A stretch of 64,000 bases of DNA from Limnospira platensis (lineage in GTDB: Bacteria > Cyanobacteriota > Cyanobacteriia > Cyanobacteriales > Microcoleaceae), in NCBI RefSeq assembly GCF_046480435.1, contig NZ_PKGC01000013.1; one strand, 5' to 3'. A program made the translations under genes and the position numbers. Shown in pieces: positions 1-9,502 of this stretch (the stretch's first letter is position 1; each line of letters begins with the position of its first letter). Below the pieces are notes generated by a model. The model worked only from the letters and a program-made list of their open reading frames with translations, had not been told where the DNA came from and ran no database searches.

Positions 1-1
1 T

Positions 2-76
2 GGAGTTGGGGAAGGCGACTTCCCTTTCGACCATAACCAGGTTAACAGTACCGCTCATAATAAAGCTCGGCGTTAA
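2..76 (+). CDS. possible 3' end of an upstream gene (partial)
   Basis: An open frame runs in from the left edge and stops with TAA at 74-76, giving 24 codons that end in KARR. It stops 21 bp before the next start, so it could be the tail of the preceding gene in the same transcript. A second frame is also open here, and nothing in the residues identifies a family. This is a weak call. Confidence 0.25.
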   Translation, partial: GVGEGDFPFDHNQVNSTAHNKARR

Positions 77-97
77 ATTGTCGATAGGAGGGCAGCC

Positions 98-1042
98 GTG
101 CCGACCAGCCAAGACCAAAAAATAATCGCTATCTTTATGGAAGAGGCGGGAGAACGCCTCGAAGAACTTAGTACGGGGTTGAAGGATCTGCCAAAAATTA
201 TGGCCTCCTCCGATCGCGAACCGATGATTACTATGTACAGAGCGGCGCACTCGATTAAGGGAGCCTCGGCTATGTTAACGCAACAGATGCCGAGTTTAGC
301 CAGTATTAATAAGGTATCTAAACGACTTGAAGATTGTTTTAAGTCGGTTAAAGACACTCCCATCAAAGCTGATACCAAGGTTGTTACACTGTCAAACAAG
401 TGTTATGAGGTACTCAAGAACCTGATTCAAAGGGCACAAAGTCCGTCTGGTTTATCTGTGGAAATGGGGGAAAAAATTGCTACGGCTGCCCTTCCGGTGT
501 ATGATATGCTGGAGAAGCATCTGGCGGATTTGATGAGTGGTAAGGCAGCGCCTGCAGTGGCGGCAGCTTCGTCTGGAGGAAGTAAACCTGTACCTTCGGC
601 GGTGGCTAAGGTGACGGCGGTTCTGAAACCGATGTTACAAGGATTGAGCAAACCGGAATCTCCGGCGCTACGGAAACAAATAGCGGGGCTGTGTGGTCAT
701 TTGCAAAAAATTGCGCCGGGAGTGGAACCTTGGCAAAATTTGGTGAAAACTACCCATGGCGCGATCGCTAATCCTAGGGCTCCTTTTCCGCTTCTGAAAA
801 ATACGGTAATTAAGGAACTTCAGCAGGCGGCGAAACTCCTGGAAGCGGGAAAAGCTGATGCTATAGCGCCCAGTGATGCTCTAGTTAAACTGGGAAGTAG
901 CCAAGGGGCGGCTCCGGCGACTGCTAAGGAAATTACGATACCAGCAGATCCGAAGGAAGTGGTGAAGGTGTTACTGAAGACTTTCAACAAAAAAGAACTT
1001 CAGGCGATCGCTCAATTGTTGATCAAGCACATCAAATCCTGA
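98..1042 (+). CDS. Hpt (histidine phosphotransfer) domain protein
   Basis: A 314-residue cytoplasmic protein. The N-terminal ~110 residues form a histidine phosphotransfer domain with the motif AAHSIKGASAML, and His51 is the expected phospho-accepting residue. Hpt domains relay phosphate between receiver domains in phosphorelays. An Ala/Pro/Ser-rich linker (about 148-170) leads to a helical C-terminal part of unknown role that contains a short leucine-rich terminal helix. The start is GTG at 98, supported by the strong ribosome site AGGAGGG at 85-91. No receiver or CheA kinase lies beside it in the window, so its partner cannot be named. The Hpt assignment is firm and the pathway is unknown. 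Confidence 0.8.
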   Translation: MPTSQDQKIIAIFMEEAGERLEELSTGLKDLPKIMASSDREPMITMYRAAHSIKGASAMLTQQMPSLASINKVSKRLEDCFKSVKDTPIKADTKVVTLSNKCYEVLKNLIQRAQSPSGLSVEMGEKIATAALPVYDMLEKHLADLMSGKAAPAVAAASSGGSKPVPSAVAKVTAVLKPMLQGLSKPESPALRKQIAGLCGHLQKIAPGVEPWQNLVKTTHGAIANPRAPFPLLKNTVIKELQQAAKLLEAGKADAIAPSDALVKLGSSQGAAPATAKEITIPADPKEVVKVLLKTFNKKELQAIAQLLIKHIKS

Positions 1043-1050
1043 TTTCGATT

Positions 1051-1686
1051 CTAAGTCGAATTATCCAAGCGATCGCTGATGGCTACTTCCACCTGTCGAG
1101 GTAAATTAGCGATCGCCACAGAAACTTTGTCCTGTAACTCATTTAACTGTTGCTGTTGGAGGGCTCCCCATTGGGGTAGTTGATTGATAAACTGCTGTAA
1201 ATCGACAATCACATGGGTTAAACTCTCGACTTGTTCTAACTCAGGTCGCTGCTGGAACTTTCGCACCACCAATTCCAACTCTCCCTGAATGGCATCGATC
1301 GCCTGTTCGAGGGCGTTTTGGCGCTCTAAAATATTCTGGAGAGTACCATTAAGGGTAGTTAAGTTATCGGTGAGCGCCGCCATGTCTAAATTAGCGGTAG
1401 ATTTTAGGGTGTTGATATTAGCAGAAACAGCATTAGCCTCAGCAATATGATGTAACTGTTCGATCGCCTGAGTGTTCAAGTCAACATTAGCTTTGACATT
1501 GAAAGTAAGCGATCGCATATATTGCTTTAACAGATAGCGGTTAACTAGACCAATAGCTAGAAAAATCAATAGGGGAATGCCGCCATATAATAGCGATCGG
1601 CCGGTGAAAGTTGCCACAGTTCCCACCACAGTCACGGCTAAACCGACATATTCAGCTATTTCTAGTAGATTACGGTAATTCAACAT
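1051..1686 (-). CDS. coiled-coil membrane protein of unknown function
   Basis: A 211-residue protein with two hydrophobic segments near the N-terminus (about 13-28 and 33-52), then a long charged, heptad-like region (about 65-200) rich in Gln, Leu and Glu that looks like a coiled coil on one side of the membrane. It starts only 4 bp after the mgtE stop codon on the same strand, so the two are almost certainly co-transcribed and may be translationally coupled. I do not recognise a named family. The context suggests a partner or regulator of the magnesium channel, but that is inference only. Confidence 0.7.
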   Translation of the reverse strand: MLNYRNLLEIAEYVGLAVTVVGTVATFTGRSLLYGGIPLLIFLAIGLVNRYLLKQYMRSLTFNVKANVDLNTQAIEQLHHIAEANAVSANINTLKSTANLDMAALTDNLTTLNGTLQNILERQNALEQAIDAIQGELELVVRKFQQRPELEQVESLTHVIVDLQQFINQLPQWGALQQQQLNELQDKVSVAIANLPRQVEVAISDRLDNST

Positions 1687-1690
1687 TCTG

Positions 1691-3106
1691 TTAATTGAGA
1701 CTATTACTTTGCAAAATCATCCGAGCTAAATTCAAATATATTAACACCCCCAACACATCAACGGCGGTGGTAATAAACGGCGCAGACATCAAAGTTGGGT
1801 CTAATTTGAGCGACCGGAACAAAAAAGGCAAAGCCGAACCGGCTACAGAAGCCAACATGGAAATCGCCAATAAACTCATACCAACTGCGATCGCCACTGC
1901 TATTTGACCGGGGACAATAAATACACTAGCCCATATAGTCGCCAAAGTCCCCAAAACTAGACCCAGTAAAGCACCCGCCATAGCCTCCCGCCGAATTACC
2001 TGGAAAGATCCCAAAGACCAAATTTCATCGGTATTCATCCCCCGAATTACCACAGTGGAAGACTGAGCGCCGACATTTCCCCCGGTTCCGGTCAATAGGG
2101 GGATAAAAAACGATAAGGCCACCACGTCTTGGAGAATATCTCTCTGGGTCTTGAGAATAGAGGCGGTAATACTATTGGTCACTAACAATACTAACAGCCA
2201 GACCACCCGGCGGCGGGCTACTGTGAGTAAACTTACCTGAAAATAGTTATCTCCGTCCGCCTGTAAGCCACCCAAGGCGTAGATATCTTTGGTGGTTTCC
2301 TTCTCGAGGATATCCAAGATATCATCCACGGTGATAATTCCCACGAGTCGCTTTTCACTATCGACCACAGGAACTGCTAGGAAATCATATCGCTTAATGA
2401 TGCGCGCGACTTCTTCTTGGTCTGTATCGGTTTGTACAGAGACAAAATCTCGGCTGAGGATTTCACCCACGGTTTGATTTAACTGAGCGGTTACTAAGTC
2501 CCGCAGGGAGAGAATACCAATTAAATGGCGATCGGAGTCGGTAACATACAAAGAATAGACGGTTTCGGTAACATGGGCTAAACTGCGAATACGCTCCAAA
2601 CTCTCACCTACGGTGTACTCTTCCTTGAGGGAAATGTATTCAGGGGTCATAATTCGCCCGGCTGTGTCAGCCTCATAACCTAGTAACAAGGCTGTGGCTT
2701 GGCGTTCAGATAGACTCAGTTCGGCAACTAAGCGACGCACTACGGCGGCGGGTAATTCGTCAAATAGCCTAGCGCGATCGTCCGGGGACATTTTATCGAC
2801 AATATCTATCACTTCCTGGCGTTTGAATTTTTCGCACAATGACTGCTGAACGCTAGAGTCGAGTTGCTCATAAACCTTGATCGCCTCATCTTTCGATAAT
2901 AGGCGAAAGGCAATGACCTGCATGGTTTCGGGTAATCCCTCAATGGCTTCGGCAATGTCTGCTGGTTGGACTGGAACTAAAATAGCCTTGGCAGTTTGCA
3001 GATCTCGGCGTTCTAACAATACTTGTAGTTGCGATCGGACTAATTCCCTCAGTTCTTTACGCGACATGGTAGACAGGGGAACGGATGGTTGAGGGTTTTC
3101 AGTCAA
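1691..3106 (-). CDS. mgtE: magnesium transporter MgtE
   Basis: MgtE-type Mg2+ channel, 471 residues from the start chosen here. An N-terminal helical sensor domain (about 10-140) holds motifs such as SPDDRARLFDELP. It is followed by a pair of CBS domains (about 145-265) that gate the pore according to cytosolic Mg2+, and five membrane segments (about 297-470) including the pore-region motif TGTGGNVGAQSS. The frame is open upstream to a TTG at 3196. I favour the TTG at 3106 because GGAG sits 8 nt before it, and translation then begins at TENPQPS. An internal ATG at 3067 is a third option. The downstream coiled-coil membrane protein lies 4 bp away. Confidence 0.9.
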   Translation of the reverse strand: MTENPQPSVPLSTMSRKELRELVRSQLQVLLERRDLQTAKAILVPVQPADIAEAIEGLPETMQVIAFRLLSKDEAIKVYEQLDSSVQQSLCEKFKRQEVIDIVDKMSPDDRARLFDELPAAVVRRLVAELSLSERQATALLLGYEADTAGRIMTPEYISLKEEYTVGESLERIRSLAHVTETVYSLYVTDSDRHLIGILSLRDLVTAQLNQTVGEILSRDFVSVQTDTDQEEVARIIKRYDFLAVPVVDSEKRLVGIITVDDILDILEKETTKDIYALGGLQADGDNYFQVSLLTVARRRVVWLLVLLVTNSITASILKTQRDILQDVVALSFFIPLLTGTGGNVGAQSSTVVIRGMNTDEIWSLGSFQVIRREAMAGALLGLVLGTLATIWASVFIVPGQIAVAIAVGMSLLAISMLASVAGSALPFLFRSLKLDPTLMSAPFITTAVDVLGVLIYLNLARMILQSNSLN

Positions 3107-3529
3107 GGGATGATCTCCAAAACTGCTACTGAATCTTAACTTAATTCTCCTATTGTCTGTTAGAAACAGCTTTACATACAAGTTGTCTGATCTCAAAGGG
3201 CTAATCCCATAGTTCCCCCCATTTTTGATATCTTAATCACTGCCACATCCTGAAAGTCTGTCTTTGGGTATACAGTGCCATGGAAATTTGGGTATACAAT
3301 TTTATCAAAAACTGAGTGCCATAATGCGGCTGTGCCCATATCACATAAATAATTCGGAAACCCAAATCTTAGTATTTTTTTAACATTTGGTGTACAATCG
3401 CCAAGAGTAGCTTCTCATACACCTATTGCATCTCGGAATCTGACTCATCCTAGGGGTCTGCTGATTGGGTCTAGCTGAACCGAGAAACGTTACAGGGTTC
3501 GGTCAGTCGTCGTTTACGGAACAAAATTA
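3107..3529. promoter_or_regulatory. divergent intergenic region with a repeated TTTGGGTATAC motif
   Basis: This 423 bp region separates the divergent mgtE and PAS-GGDEF-EAL genes. TTTGGGTATAC occurs at 3263-3273 and again at 3287-3297, exactly 24 bp apart, with a diverged copy TTTGGTGTACAAT at 3386-3398. The core GTATAC is itself palindromic and the copies end in TATACAAT-like -10 sequences. They could be repeated operators or alternative -10 elements. No ORF is supported here. Confidence 0.4.
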
Positions 3530-5374
3530 GTGGCTATGAATGATTTGGATGCCTATAGGGGGCAGTTAGTTCCTCAACTCCATATTGATGAGAGTGTTGT
3601 GGCTGGGGGTGGTTCTTGTGGTGAGCATGATTCTGCACAGAATTTGAGCTTACCGATGATAGAACACTTAAAGTTATTGGCGACAGCGGTTTGCTCTGCT
3701 GAGGACTCTGTGGTGATTACTAGCGCCAATCTGGAATTTCCTGGACCTGAAATTGTGTTTGTCAATAAAGCATTTACCAGAATGACTGGTTATGGTCCCA
3801 CAGAGGCGATCGGTCAAACTCCCAGAATTTTGCAAGGAGAAAAAACAGATCGCACGATTTTGGAAAGGATGAAACTGGATCTGAAAGCTGGAGGGGTCTT
3901 TTATGGTCAGACAATTAACTATCGCAAGGATGGAAGGGAATTTGTCAATGAGTGGCATATTGAACCTATATATAACGATCGCCAAGAGATAACCCACTAT
4001 TTAGCTATTCAAAGAGATGTGACTGAACGACAAAATCAACAGAATCGCCTCATCTACGAGGCTAACCATGATAGCCTAACGGGTCTATATAACCGAGGCT
4101 ACTTTAGAACTGAACTTCAGAAAGCCATAGACCGCACACAAGACTCTCAAGACTATTTGTTTGGTCTGTTGTTTATGGATCTTGACCGCTTTAAATTGAT
4201 TAATGATAGCTTTGGACATCAAGCGGGAGATCAACTACTGATTGAAATTGGCGATCGTCTACAAAGCTGTATCCGTCCCCAAGATATTCTATCTCGGTGG
4301 GGAGGAGATGAATTTGCGATTCTGATTGATGATATCCAAGACCTATCTGAAATTTCTCAACTCACTCATAAAATTCAACAGACAATCAAAAAACCTATTC
4401 TGCTCGGGGAAGAGAACCTCGAAACTGTTACCAGTCTTAGTATTGGTATCGCTCTGAGTAGTATGGGGTATAATTGCAGCGAGGATATGCTCCGAGATGC
4501 TGATACGGCTTTATATAGAGCGAAAGAGCGAGGGAAGGGAAGTTATGCAATTTTTACCCAAGCTATGCACCACCAAGTCCGACAGCAACTACAGCTAGAA
4601 ACGGATTTGCGTTATGCTCTCAAACGTCAGGAATTGATACTCAACTATCAGCCAATTATCTCGATGACAACTAATCGGATTGTGGGTTGTGAAGCCTTGC
4701 TTAGGTGGGAACATAAAACTTTTGGCTGTGTTTCTCCGGCTAAATTTATTCCTATTGCTGAAGAAACTGGGTTAATTTGTCCCCTGGGAGATTGGGTAAT
4801 TGAACAGGCTTGTATTCAAGCTAAACAATGGGAATCTATTTATCAAGATTTACCACCATTTATTAGTGTTAATCTGGCGACTAAACAACTAACACAGGCG
4901 GGAATTGTTGAGACAATTAAGGAAATATTAGAAGCGACTAAATGCTCTCCTGAATTGATTAAGTTTGAACTGACAGAAACGGCGATCGCTGAATCGACAG
5001 AAGTGGCGGTTACTACTCTCCGAAAAATTAAAGATTTGGGGATTAGATTATGTATAGATGATTTCGGAACCGGACATTCCTCCCTCAGTCGCCTCTCATG
5101 TTTTCCTATTGATACCCTGAAAATAGACCGCTCTTTTATTAAGGGTATCAATGCTTCGGAACATCAAACTAAAATTGCCTATGCTATTGTGAAGCTGGCT
5201 CAATCCCTAGGAATGGAAACTATTGCTGAAGGGATTGAAAACTTGGAACAATTTTGTCAACTAAAATCTTGGGGATGCGAACTGGCTCAAGGGTTTTTGA
5301 TGGCTGAACCTATAGCCTCAGAAACTTTCCAAGAAGTTCTTAACCAAAACTTGATTTACCCCATGGAGTGCTAA
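3530..5374 (+). CDS. PAS-GGDEF-EAL cyclic-di-GMP turnover protein
   Basis: A 614-residue soluble signalling protein. One PAS domain (about 45-165) of the ILQG type is followed by a diguanylate cyclase domain (about 175-340) with an intact active-site GGDEF near residue 258. A phosphodiesterase domain (about 350-605) follows, with intact EAL (near 387), ELTE, DDFGTG and AEGIE metal/substrate motifs. Both opposing activities therefore look possible. The PAS has GQTPRILQ where a photoactive LOV domain would have the reactive Cys, so it is not a flavin-Cys photosensor. GTG at 3530 and ATG at 3536 are alternative starts. The stop overlaps the start of the next kinase gene (TAATG), so the two are coupled. 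Confidence 0.9.
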   Translation: MAMNDLDAYRGQLVPQLHIDESVVAGGGSCGEHDSAQNLSLPMIEHLKLLATAVCSAEDSVVITSANLEFPGPEIVFVNKAFTRMTGYGPTEAIGQTPRILQGEKTDRTILERMKLDLKAGGVFYGQTINYRKDGREFVNEWHIEPIYNDRQEITHYLAIQRDVTERQNQQNRLIYEANHDSLTGLYNRGYFRTELQKAIDRTQDSQDYLFGLLFMDLDRFKLINDSFGHQAGDQLLIEIGDRLQSCIRPQDILSRWGGDEFAILIDDIQDLSEISQLTHKIQQTIKKPILLGEENLETVTSLSIGIALSSMGYNCSEDMLRDADTALYRAKERGKGSYAIFTQAMHHQVRQQLQLETDLRYALKRQELILNYQPIISMTTNRIVGCEALLRWEHKTFGCVSPAKFIPIAEETGLICPLGDWVIEQACIQAKQWESIYQDLPPFISVNLATKQLTQAGIVETIKEILEATKCSPELIKFELTETAIAESTEVAVTTLRKIKDLGIRLCIDDFGTGHSSLSRLSCFPIDTLKIDRSFIKGINASEHQTKIAYAIVKLAQSLGMETIAEGIENLEQFCQLKSWGCELAQGFLMAEPIASETFQEVLNQNLIYPMEC

Positions 5375-7497
5375 TGACCGCTGAACTAATTGTTAATAAC
5401 TATCCTGAAGATTTATTCAACGCCTATCAAACGGCGATCGCTGAGTTACGTTTACTCAAAAATGAACTTCGTCAAACTCAGCAAGAATATGCGGAACTGC
5501 AAAATATTATCGATCGCACTAACCCGGTTAGTATGATTGATAAACATGGGACGGTTTTAGATGCTAACCTACCTTTTATTGAGATGTGGGGTAAGTCTTG
5601 GGAACAGGTGATTAATCACCCTCACCCTTTGTTTGAATCCCCTTATTATTCCCCTACTTTTTGGGAAGAATTATGGTCAGTGGTTAATCAAGGTAATATT
5701 TGGGAAGGAGAAATTCAACATCATATTGCTAACGGACAACACATTTGGGTAAAAACAACTATTGTTCCTGTGGAAGCATCATCGGGATTATGTCCTTATC
5801 GCTATTGGGTAATTACCAATAAAGATGACACTCAACCGCAGATAGAACAACAACTGCTACAGTTATCCTGGGTTGCTACTCAGACTGATAATGCTGTAAT
5901 TATTTGTGATTGTGATGGTTATATTGAGTGGGTTAATACCGGATTTGTAACTATTACTGGATATTTCTTTGATGAGGTACAAGGTCGCAAGCCTGGTTCG
6001 TTTTTGCCGGGTGCTGACACTAACCCAGATACTATCTTGGAGATTGCTAACGCACTCAAACAACATCAACCTTATCAAGGGGAAATCCTGAACTATAGAC
6101 GCAATGGAGAAGCCTATTGGCTGTCTATAAGTATTACTCCTGTTTTTGATAAATGGGGAAATTTGACTAAGTTTATTGCTGTGGAAAGTGATATCACTGA
6201 ACGCCAAAAAATTGCCTCGGCTTGGAGAGAAAGTGAGGTGAGAAATCGCAGCCTGATTGAGGCTATTCCTGATTTGATATTTAGGATAAATTCTCAGGGA
6301 GTAATTCTTGACTACTTCCCGGCTAAAAATTCCCCCAATCCCGGTTTACCACCAAATATTGTGGGACAGACAATTGATGCCGTTTTTTCTCAAGATTTGG
6401 CTGAATGGACGCGCCATTATTTAACTCAAACCCTCAATACTAGACAAATTCAGCAGGGGGAATATGTGCTATCGGTTTCGGGTAGCTATCACCATTATGA
6501 AGCGCGTTATGTCCCTAGTGGTGATGATCAGGTCTTGGCGATTGTTAGGGATATTAGCGATCGCAAAGCTATGGAAGTTAGCCTCAGACTTGAACAGATA
6601 CAACAACGCCATAAAGCGATCGAGTTATCCCAAACTATACAAGAATTAAAACGCACCCAAACACAATTAATTCAGGCTGAGAAAATGTCCGGCTTAGGAC
6701 AAATGGTGGCAGGGGTAGCCCATGAAATCAATAATCCTTTAGGGTTTATACATGGGAATTTGATGCACCTAGAAACCTGCACTCAAGATTTAATTGAACT
6801 GGTGAAATTATATCATAAAAACTACCCTCAACCTGTTGAGGAAATTATTAATTTTGCCCAAGAAATTGATTTGCAGTTTATGCTTGATGATTTACCTCAT
6901 GCTTTGGATTCAATGAAGTTGGGAACTACTCGGATTCAAGATATTGTTGTCTCTTTAAGAAACTTTTCTCGCCTCGATGAAGCTACCCGCAAGGCTGTAG
7001 ATTTACATGAGGGTATCGAAAGCACTTTACTGATTTTACAAGGTCGCATCAAAATGCACCCAGGTTCGGAAATTCAAATTCTTAAAGATTATGGAGAATT
7101 GCCTAAGTTGGAATGCTATCCTAGTCAATTGAATCAGGTATTTATGAATATATTGGCTAATGCGATCGATGCTTTAGCAACTCAACCAGATCCTGGTATA
7201 ATTACCATCAAAACTACAGTGGAAAAAGCTAATTTTCCCGACCAACTAGACTCTATTGTTATTAAAATTGCTGATAATGGTCCGGGAATTTCTGAATCTA
7301 TCCAAAGACAGATTTTTAATCCATTTTTTACGACTAAGCCTGTGGGTCAAGGGACGGGTTTGGGATTGTCTATTTCTCATCAAATTGTAGTTGAAAATCA
7401 CGGCGGAAAATTAGAGTGCAATTCGCAGGTAGGTAGCGGTACAGAATTTGTGATTACCCTCAGCATACCTGAACAGCAAAAATCTGTTACTCATTAA
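5374..7497 (+). CDS. PAS-domain sensor histidine kinase
   Basis: A 707-residue soluble kinase. It has a short N-terminal coiled coil, three PAS domains (about 43-150, 160-280 and 285-400), then a coiled-coil signalling helix and a dimerisation/phosphoacceptor helix with HEINNPLGF (His near 450). The C-terminal HATPase domain (about 545-705) shows the N box NILANAIDAL, the G1 box DNGPGI and the G2 box GTGLGLSIS. The ATG at 5374 overlaps the preceding stop as TAATG, with GGAG just upstream; a GTG at 5368 is an alternative. Coupling to the GGDEF-EAL gene suggests a shared pathway. No receiver gene is adjacent. Confidence 0.9.
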   Translation: MTAELIVNNYPEDLFNAYQTAIAELRLLKNELRQTQQEYAELQNIIDRTNPVSMIDKHGTVLDANLPFIEMWGKSWEQVINHPHPLFESPYYSPTFWEELWSVVNQGNIWEGEIQHHIANGQHIWVKTTIVPVEASSGLCPYRYWVITNKDDTQPQIEQQLLQLSWVATQTDNAVIICDCDGYIEWVNTGFVTITGYFFDEVQGRKPGSFLPGADTNPDTILEIANALKQHQPYQGEILNYRRNGEAYWLSISITPVFDKWGNLTKFIAVESDITERQKIASAWRESEVRNRSLIEAIPDLIFRINSQGVILDYFPAKNSPNPGLPPNIVGQTIDAVFSQDLAEWTRHYLTQTLNTRQIQQGEYVLSVSGSYHHYEARYVPSGDDQVLAIVRDISDRKAMEVSLRLEQIQQRHKAIELSQTIQELKRTQTQLIQAEKMSGLGQMVAGVAHEINNPLGFIHGNLMHLETCTQDLIELVKLYHKNYPQPVEEIINFAQEIDLQFMLDDLPHALDSMKLGTTRIQDIVVSLRNFSRLDEATRKAVDLHEGIESTLLILQGRIKMHPGSEIQILKDYGELPKLECYPSQLNQVFMNILANAIDALATQPDPGIITIKTTVEKANFPDQLDSIVIKIADNGPGISESIQRQIFNPFFTTKPVGQGTGLGLSISHQIVVENHGGKLECNSQVGSGTEFVITLSIPEQQKSVTH

Positions 7498-7590
7498 TTT
7501 CTAGGAAATACTAAATTTTTGTGAAATTTCAGGGAATTGACCATAATTTTCCTATAATGGATAATTAGACTTTTTAGACCTGATTTGGTT

Positions 7591-7779
7591 ATGCAATATT
7601 ACTTCACTGGCTTTATTGTTATTTTCTTCCTGGTTTGCTATGGCTACAGTTACGTTATTGTGAAATTGGCTAAGGATCGCGGCGACCAATTTTTGCTTTA
7701 TGGAATGCTGGGGGGTTTATTTGGGTTTATGGCTTTTTGTGCGGCGGCGGTTCCCTTTTTGCATTGGATATTTGACTAA
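7591..7779 (+). CDS. small two-helix membrane protein
   Basis: A 62-residue protein with two hydrophobic segments (about 6-25 and 36-58) separated by the polar hairpin KLAKDRGDQ, typical of small conserved cyanobacterial membrane proteins. The ATG at 7591 is preferred over an in-frame TTG at 7585. It ends 18 bp before menH on the same strand, so co-expression is likely. I do not recognise a named family. Confidence 0.6.
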   Translation: MQYYFTGFIVIFFLVCYGYSYVIVKLAKDRGDQFLLYGMLGGLFGFMAFCAAAVPFLHWIFD

Positions 7780-7797
7780 CAAATAGGAGTCGATTAA

Positions 7798-8604
7798 ATG
7801 CCACAATGGCGGGTGGGGTGTTATAGTTTTTATGGTGAATTACACGGCGATCGCACTCAGCCTATAATTTTGCTATTACATGGCTTTATGGGAAATTGCC
7901 GAGACTTTGACCCGGCTATACCCTCCCTTTCTCAGCATTTCTCCTGCTTAACTATTGATTTACCAGGACAAGGAAAAACTCAGGTATTAGCAGGAGATGA
8001 AGCCTATCAAATACCAGCGATCGCCTCCGGTTTAATTGGTCTTTTGGATTACCTGAAAATTGATAATTGTGTCCTGATTGGATATTCTATGGGAGGTCGT
8101 TTAGGACTCTATTTGATTTTACACTATCCCACACGATTTAAGCAAGCAATTCTGGAATCAGCATCACCGGGACTGAAAACGGAAATTGAGCGATCGCAGC
8201 GGCGTTTATCAGATAATCAAATAGCCAATAAACTACAAAATAGTAACTTTCAAGACTTCCTCAACTGGTGGTATAGTTTACCCCTATTTACATCCTTTAA
8301 AAACTCGCCCAATTTTGATAAAATTATAGGCGATCGTCTCAAAAATAACCCTACAGAATTAGCGAAAATCCTCATAAATTCGGGAACCGGAACCCAGCCA
8401 ACACTCTGGGATAAGTTATCTCAAAATCAGATACCTTTACTATTATTAGTGGGAGAATTTGACCATAAATTTAAACAAATTAACCGAGAAATTACGGGTT
8501 TATGTACCTTCGCAACCATAAAAATAGTTCCCGGCTGTGGCCATAACATCCACGGCGAAAATCCCCAAATTTGGGTAGACTTAATCCTTGACTTTATTTC
8601 CTAA
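7798..8604 (+). CDS. menH: 2-succinyl-6-hydroxy-2,4-cyclohexadiene-1-carboxylate synthase MenH
   Basis: A 268-residue alpha/beta hydrolase-fold enzyme. It shows the oxyanion motif LLHGFMGNCRDF, the following strand DLPGQGKT, the nucleophile elbow GYSMGGR (Ser near 97), a late acid in GEFDH and the histidine GCGHNIHGENP. These motifs match MenH, which removes pyruvate in phylloquinone synthesis. The assignment is strengthened by menC 1.7 kb downstream on the same strand. The ATG has AGGAG 8 nt upstream. In cyanobacteria the product is the photosystem I cofactor phylloquinone. A different hydrolase role is possible but less likely in this context. Confidence 0.8.
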   Translation: MPQWRVGCYSFYGELHGDRTQPIILLLHGFMGNCRDFDPAIPSLSQHFSCLTIDLPGQGKTQVLAGDEAYQIPAIASGLIGLLDYLKIDNCVLIGYSMGGRLGLYLILHYPTRFKQAILESASPGLKTEIERSQRRLSDNQIANKLQNSNFQDFLNWWYSLPLFTSFKNSPNFDKIIGDRLKNNPTELAKILINSGTGTQPTLWDKLSQNQIPLLLLVGEFDHKFKQINREITGLCTFATIKIVPGCGHNIHGENPQIWVDLILDFIS

Positions 8605-8641
8605 ATATGACAATCTTTAACAAACCCTTAAATAACCAGGT

Positions 8642-9499
8642 ATGAAAACTATTGCTGTTTACCATAATAAAGGTGGAGTAGGTAAAACCACCATAGCCAT
8701 TAACCTAGCCGCCTGTTTACAAAAACAAGGTCACAAAATACTACTTATCGATTTAGACTCTCAAGCCAACTCCACCTTTGCGACTGGCTTAATGAAATTT
8801 TTATTTGTGGAAGATGATGATTTAAGAGATCGCAATGTTTCCCATGTTATCGAATCAGGTGATTATCACTTTATTCCTGATGTCGTCAGAAAAACCGACG
8901 GATTTAATCAACCCGAAATTGATGTAATACCCTCCCATATTAACTTAATTGAAAAGCAATATAAACTCAACCAAGTTGCATCTAATAAAACCCGTTTAGT
9001 CACCAAGCTAAGGCGAGTTAAAGAAGATTATGATATCGTGATTATTGATACTCCTCCCTCCCGGGATATTTATGCAGAAATTGCCTTAATTGCGGCGGAT
9101 TATTTAATAATCCCATCAGACCTGAAACCCTTTGCTAATCAAGGATTACCTACAGTTTTAGAATTTATTGGTCAAATTGATGAATTTCGTGCCTTAATTG
9201 GTAAAAAGGATTTGGCAATTTTGGGGATATTGCCATCTAAAATATCCACCAATTCGCGATTTTTTAATTATGTCTTCCCCAAGCAAAAAGAATCCCTGTT
9301 AAATTCCCATAATGTACCGATTATGAATAGCATAATCTTTGAAAGAACAGTTTTGTCTCAATGTACCAACCAGACTATAACTATGGGAGATTTAGAGATA
9401 CCGGACCCCCAATCTGTGCTAGAATTTGCGCCAGATTCACCAGCAGCGATGGAATTTGTACAGTTGACAGAGGAAGTTTTAGAAAAGTTAGGTAAATAA
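8642..9499 (+). CDS. ParA-family ATPase
   Basis: A 285-residue P-loop ATPase of the ParA/MinD class. It has the deviant Walker A motif KGGVGKTT (residues 10-17), the A' motif LLIDLDSQANST and the Walker B region IVIIDTPPS. ParA proteins move DNA or large cargo by forming ATP-dependent gradients on the nucleoid. It lies 37 bp after menH and 3 bp before a ParB-like gene, so the pair forms a ParAB-type module embedded in a metabolic cluster. No obvious parS-like inverted repeat is visible nearby. Whether it acts in chromosome, plasmid-derived or protein-cargo positioning cannot be decided from the sequence. Confidence 0.85.
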   Translation: MKTIAVYHNKGGVGKTTIAINLAACLQKQGHKILLIDLDSQANSTFATGLMKFLFVEDDDLRDRNVSHVIESGDYHFIPDVVRKTDGFNQPEIDVIPSHINLIEKQYKLNQVASNKTRLVTKLRRVKEDYDIVIIDTPPSRDIYAEIALIAADYLIIPSDLKPFANQGLPTVLEFIGQIDEFRALIGKKDLAILGILPSKISTNSRFFNYVFPKQKESLLNSHNVPIMNSIIFERTVLSQCTNQTITMGDLEIPDPQSVLEFAPDSPAAMEFVQLTEEVLEKLGK

Positions 9500-9502
9500 A
9501 TC

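Noticed and set aside
3530..4030. PAS domain of the GGDEF-EAL protein as a LOV photosensor
   Set aside because: The reactive Cys of the LOV core is absent; the sequence is GQTPRILQ.
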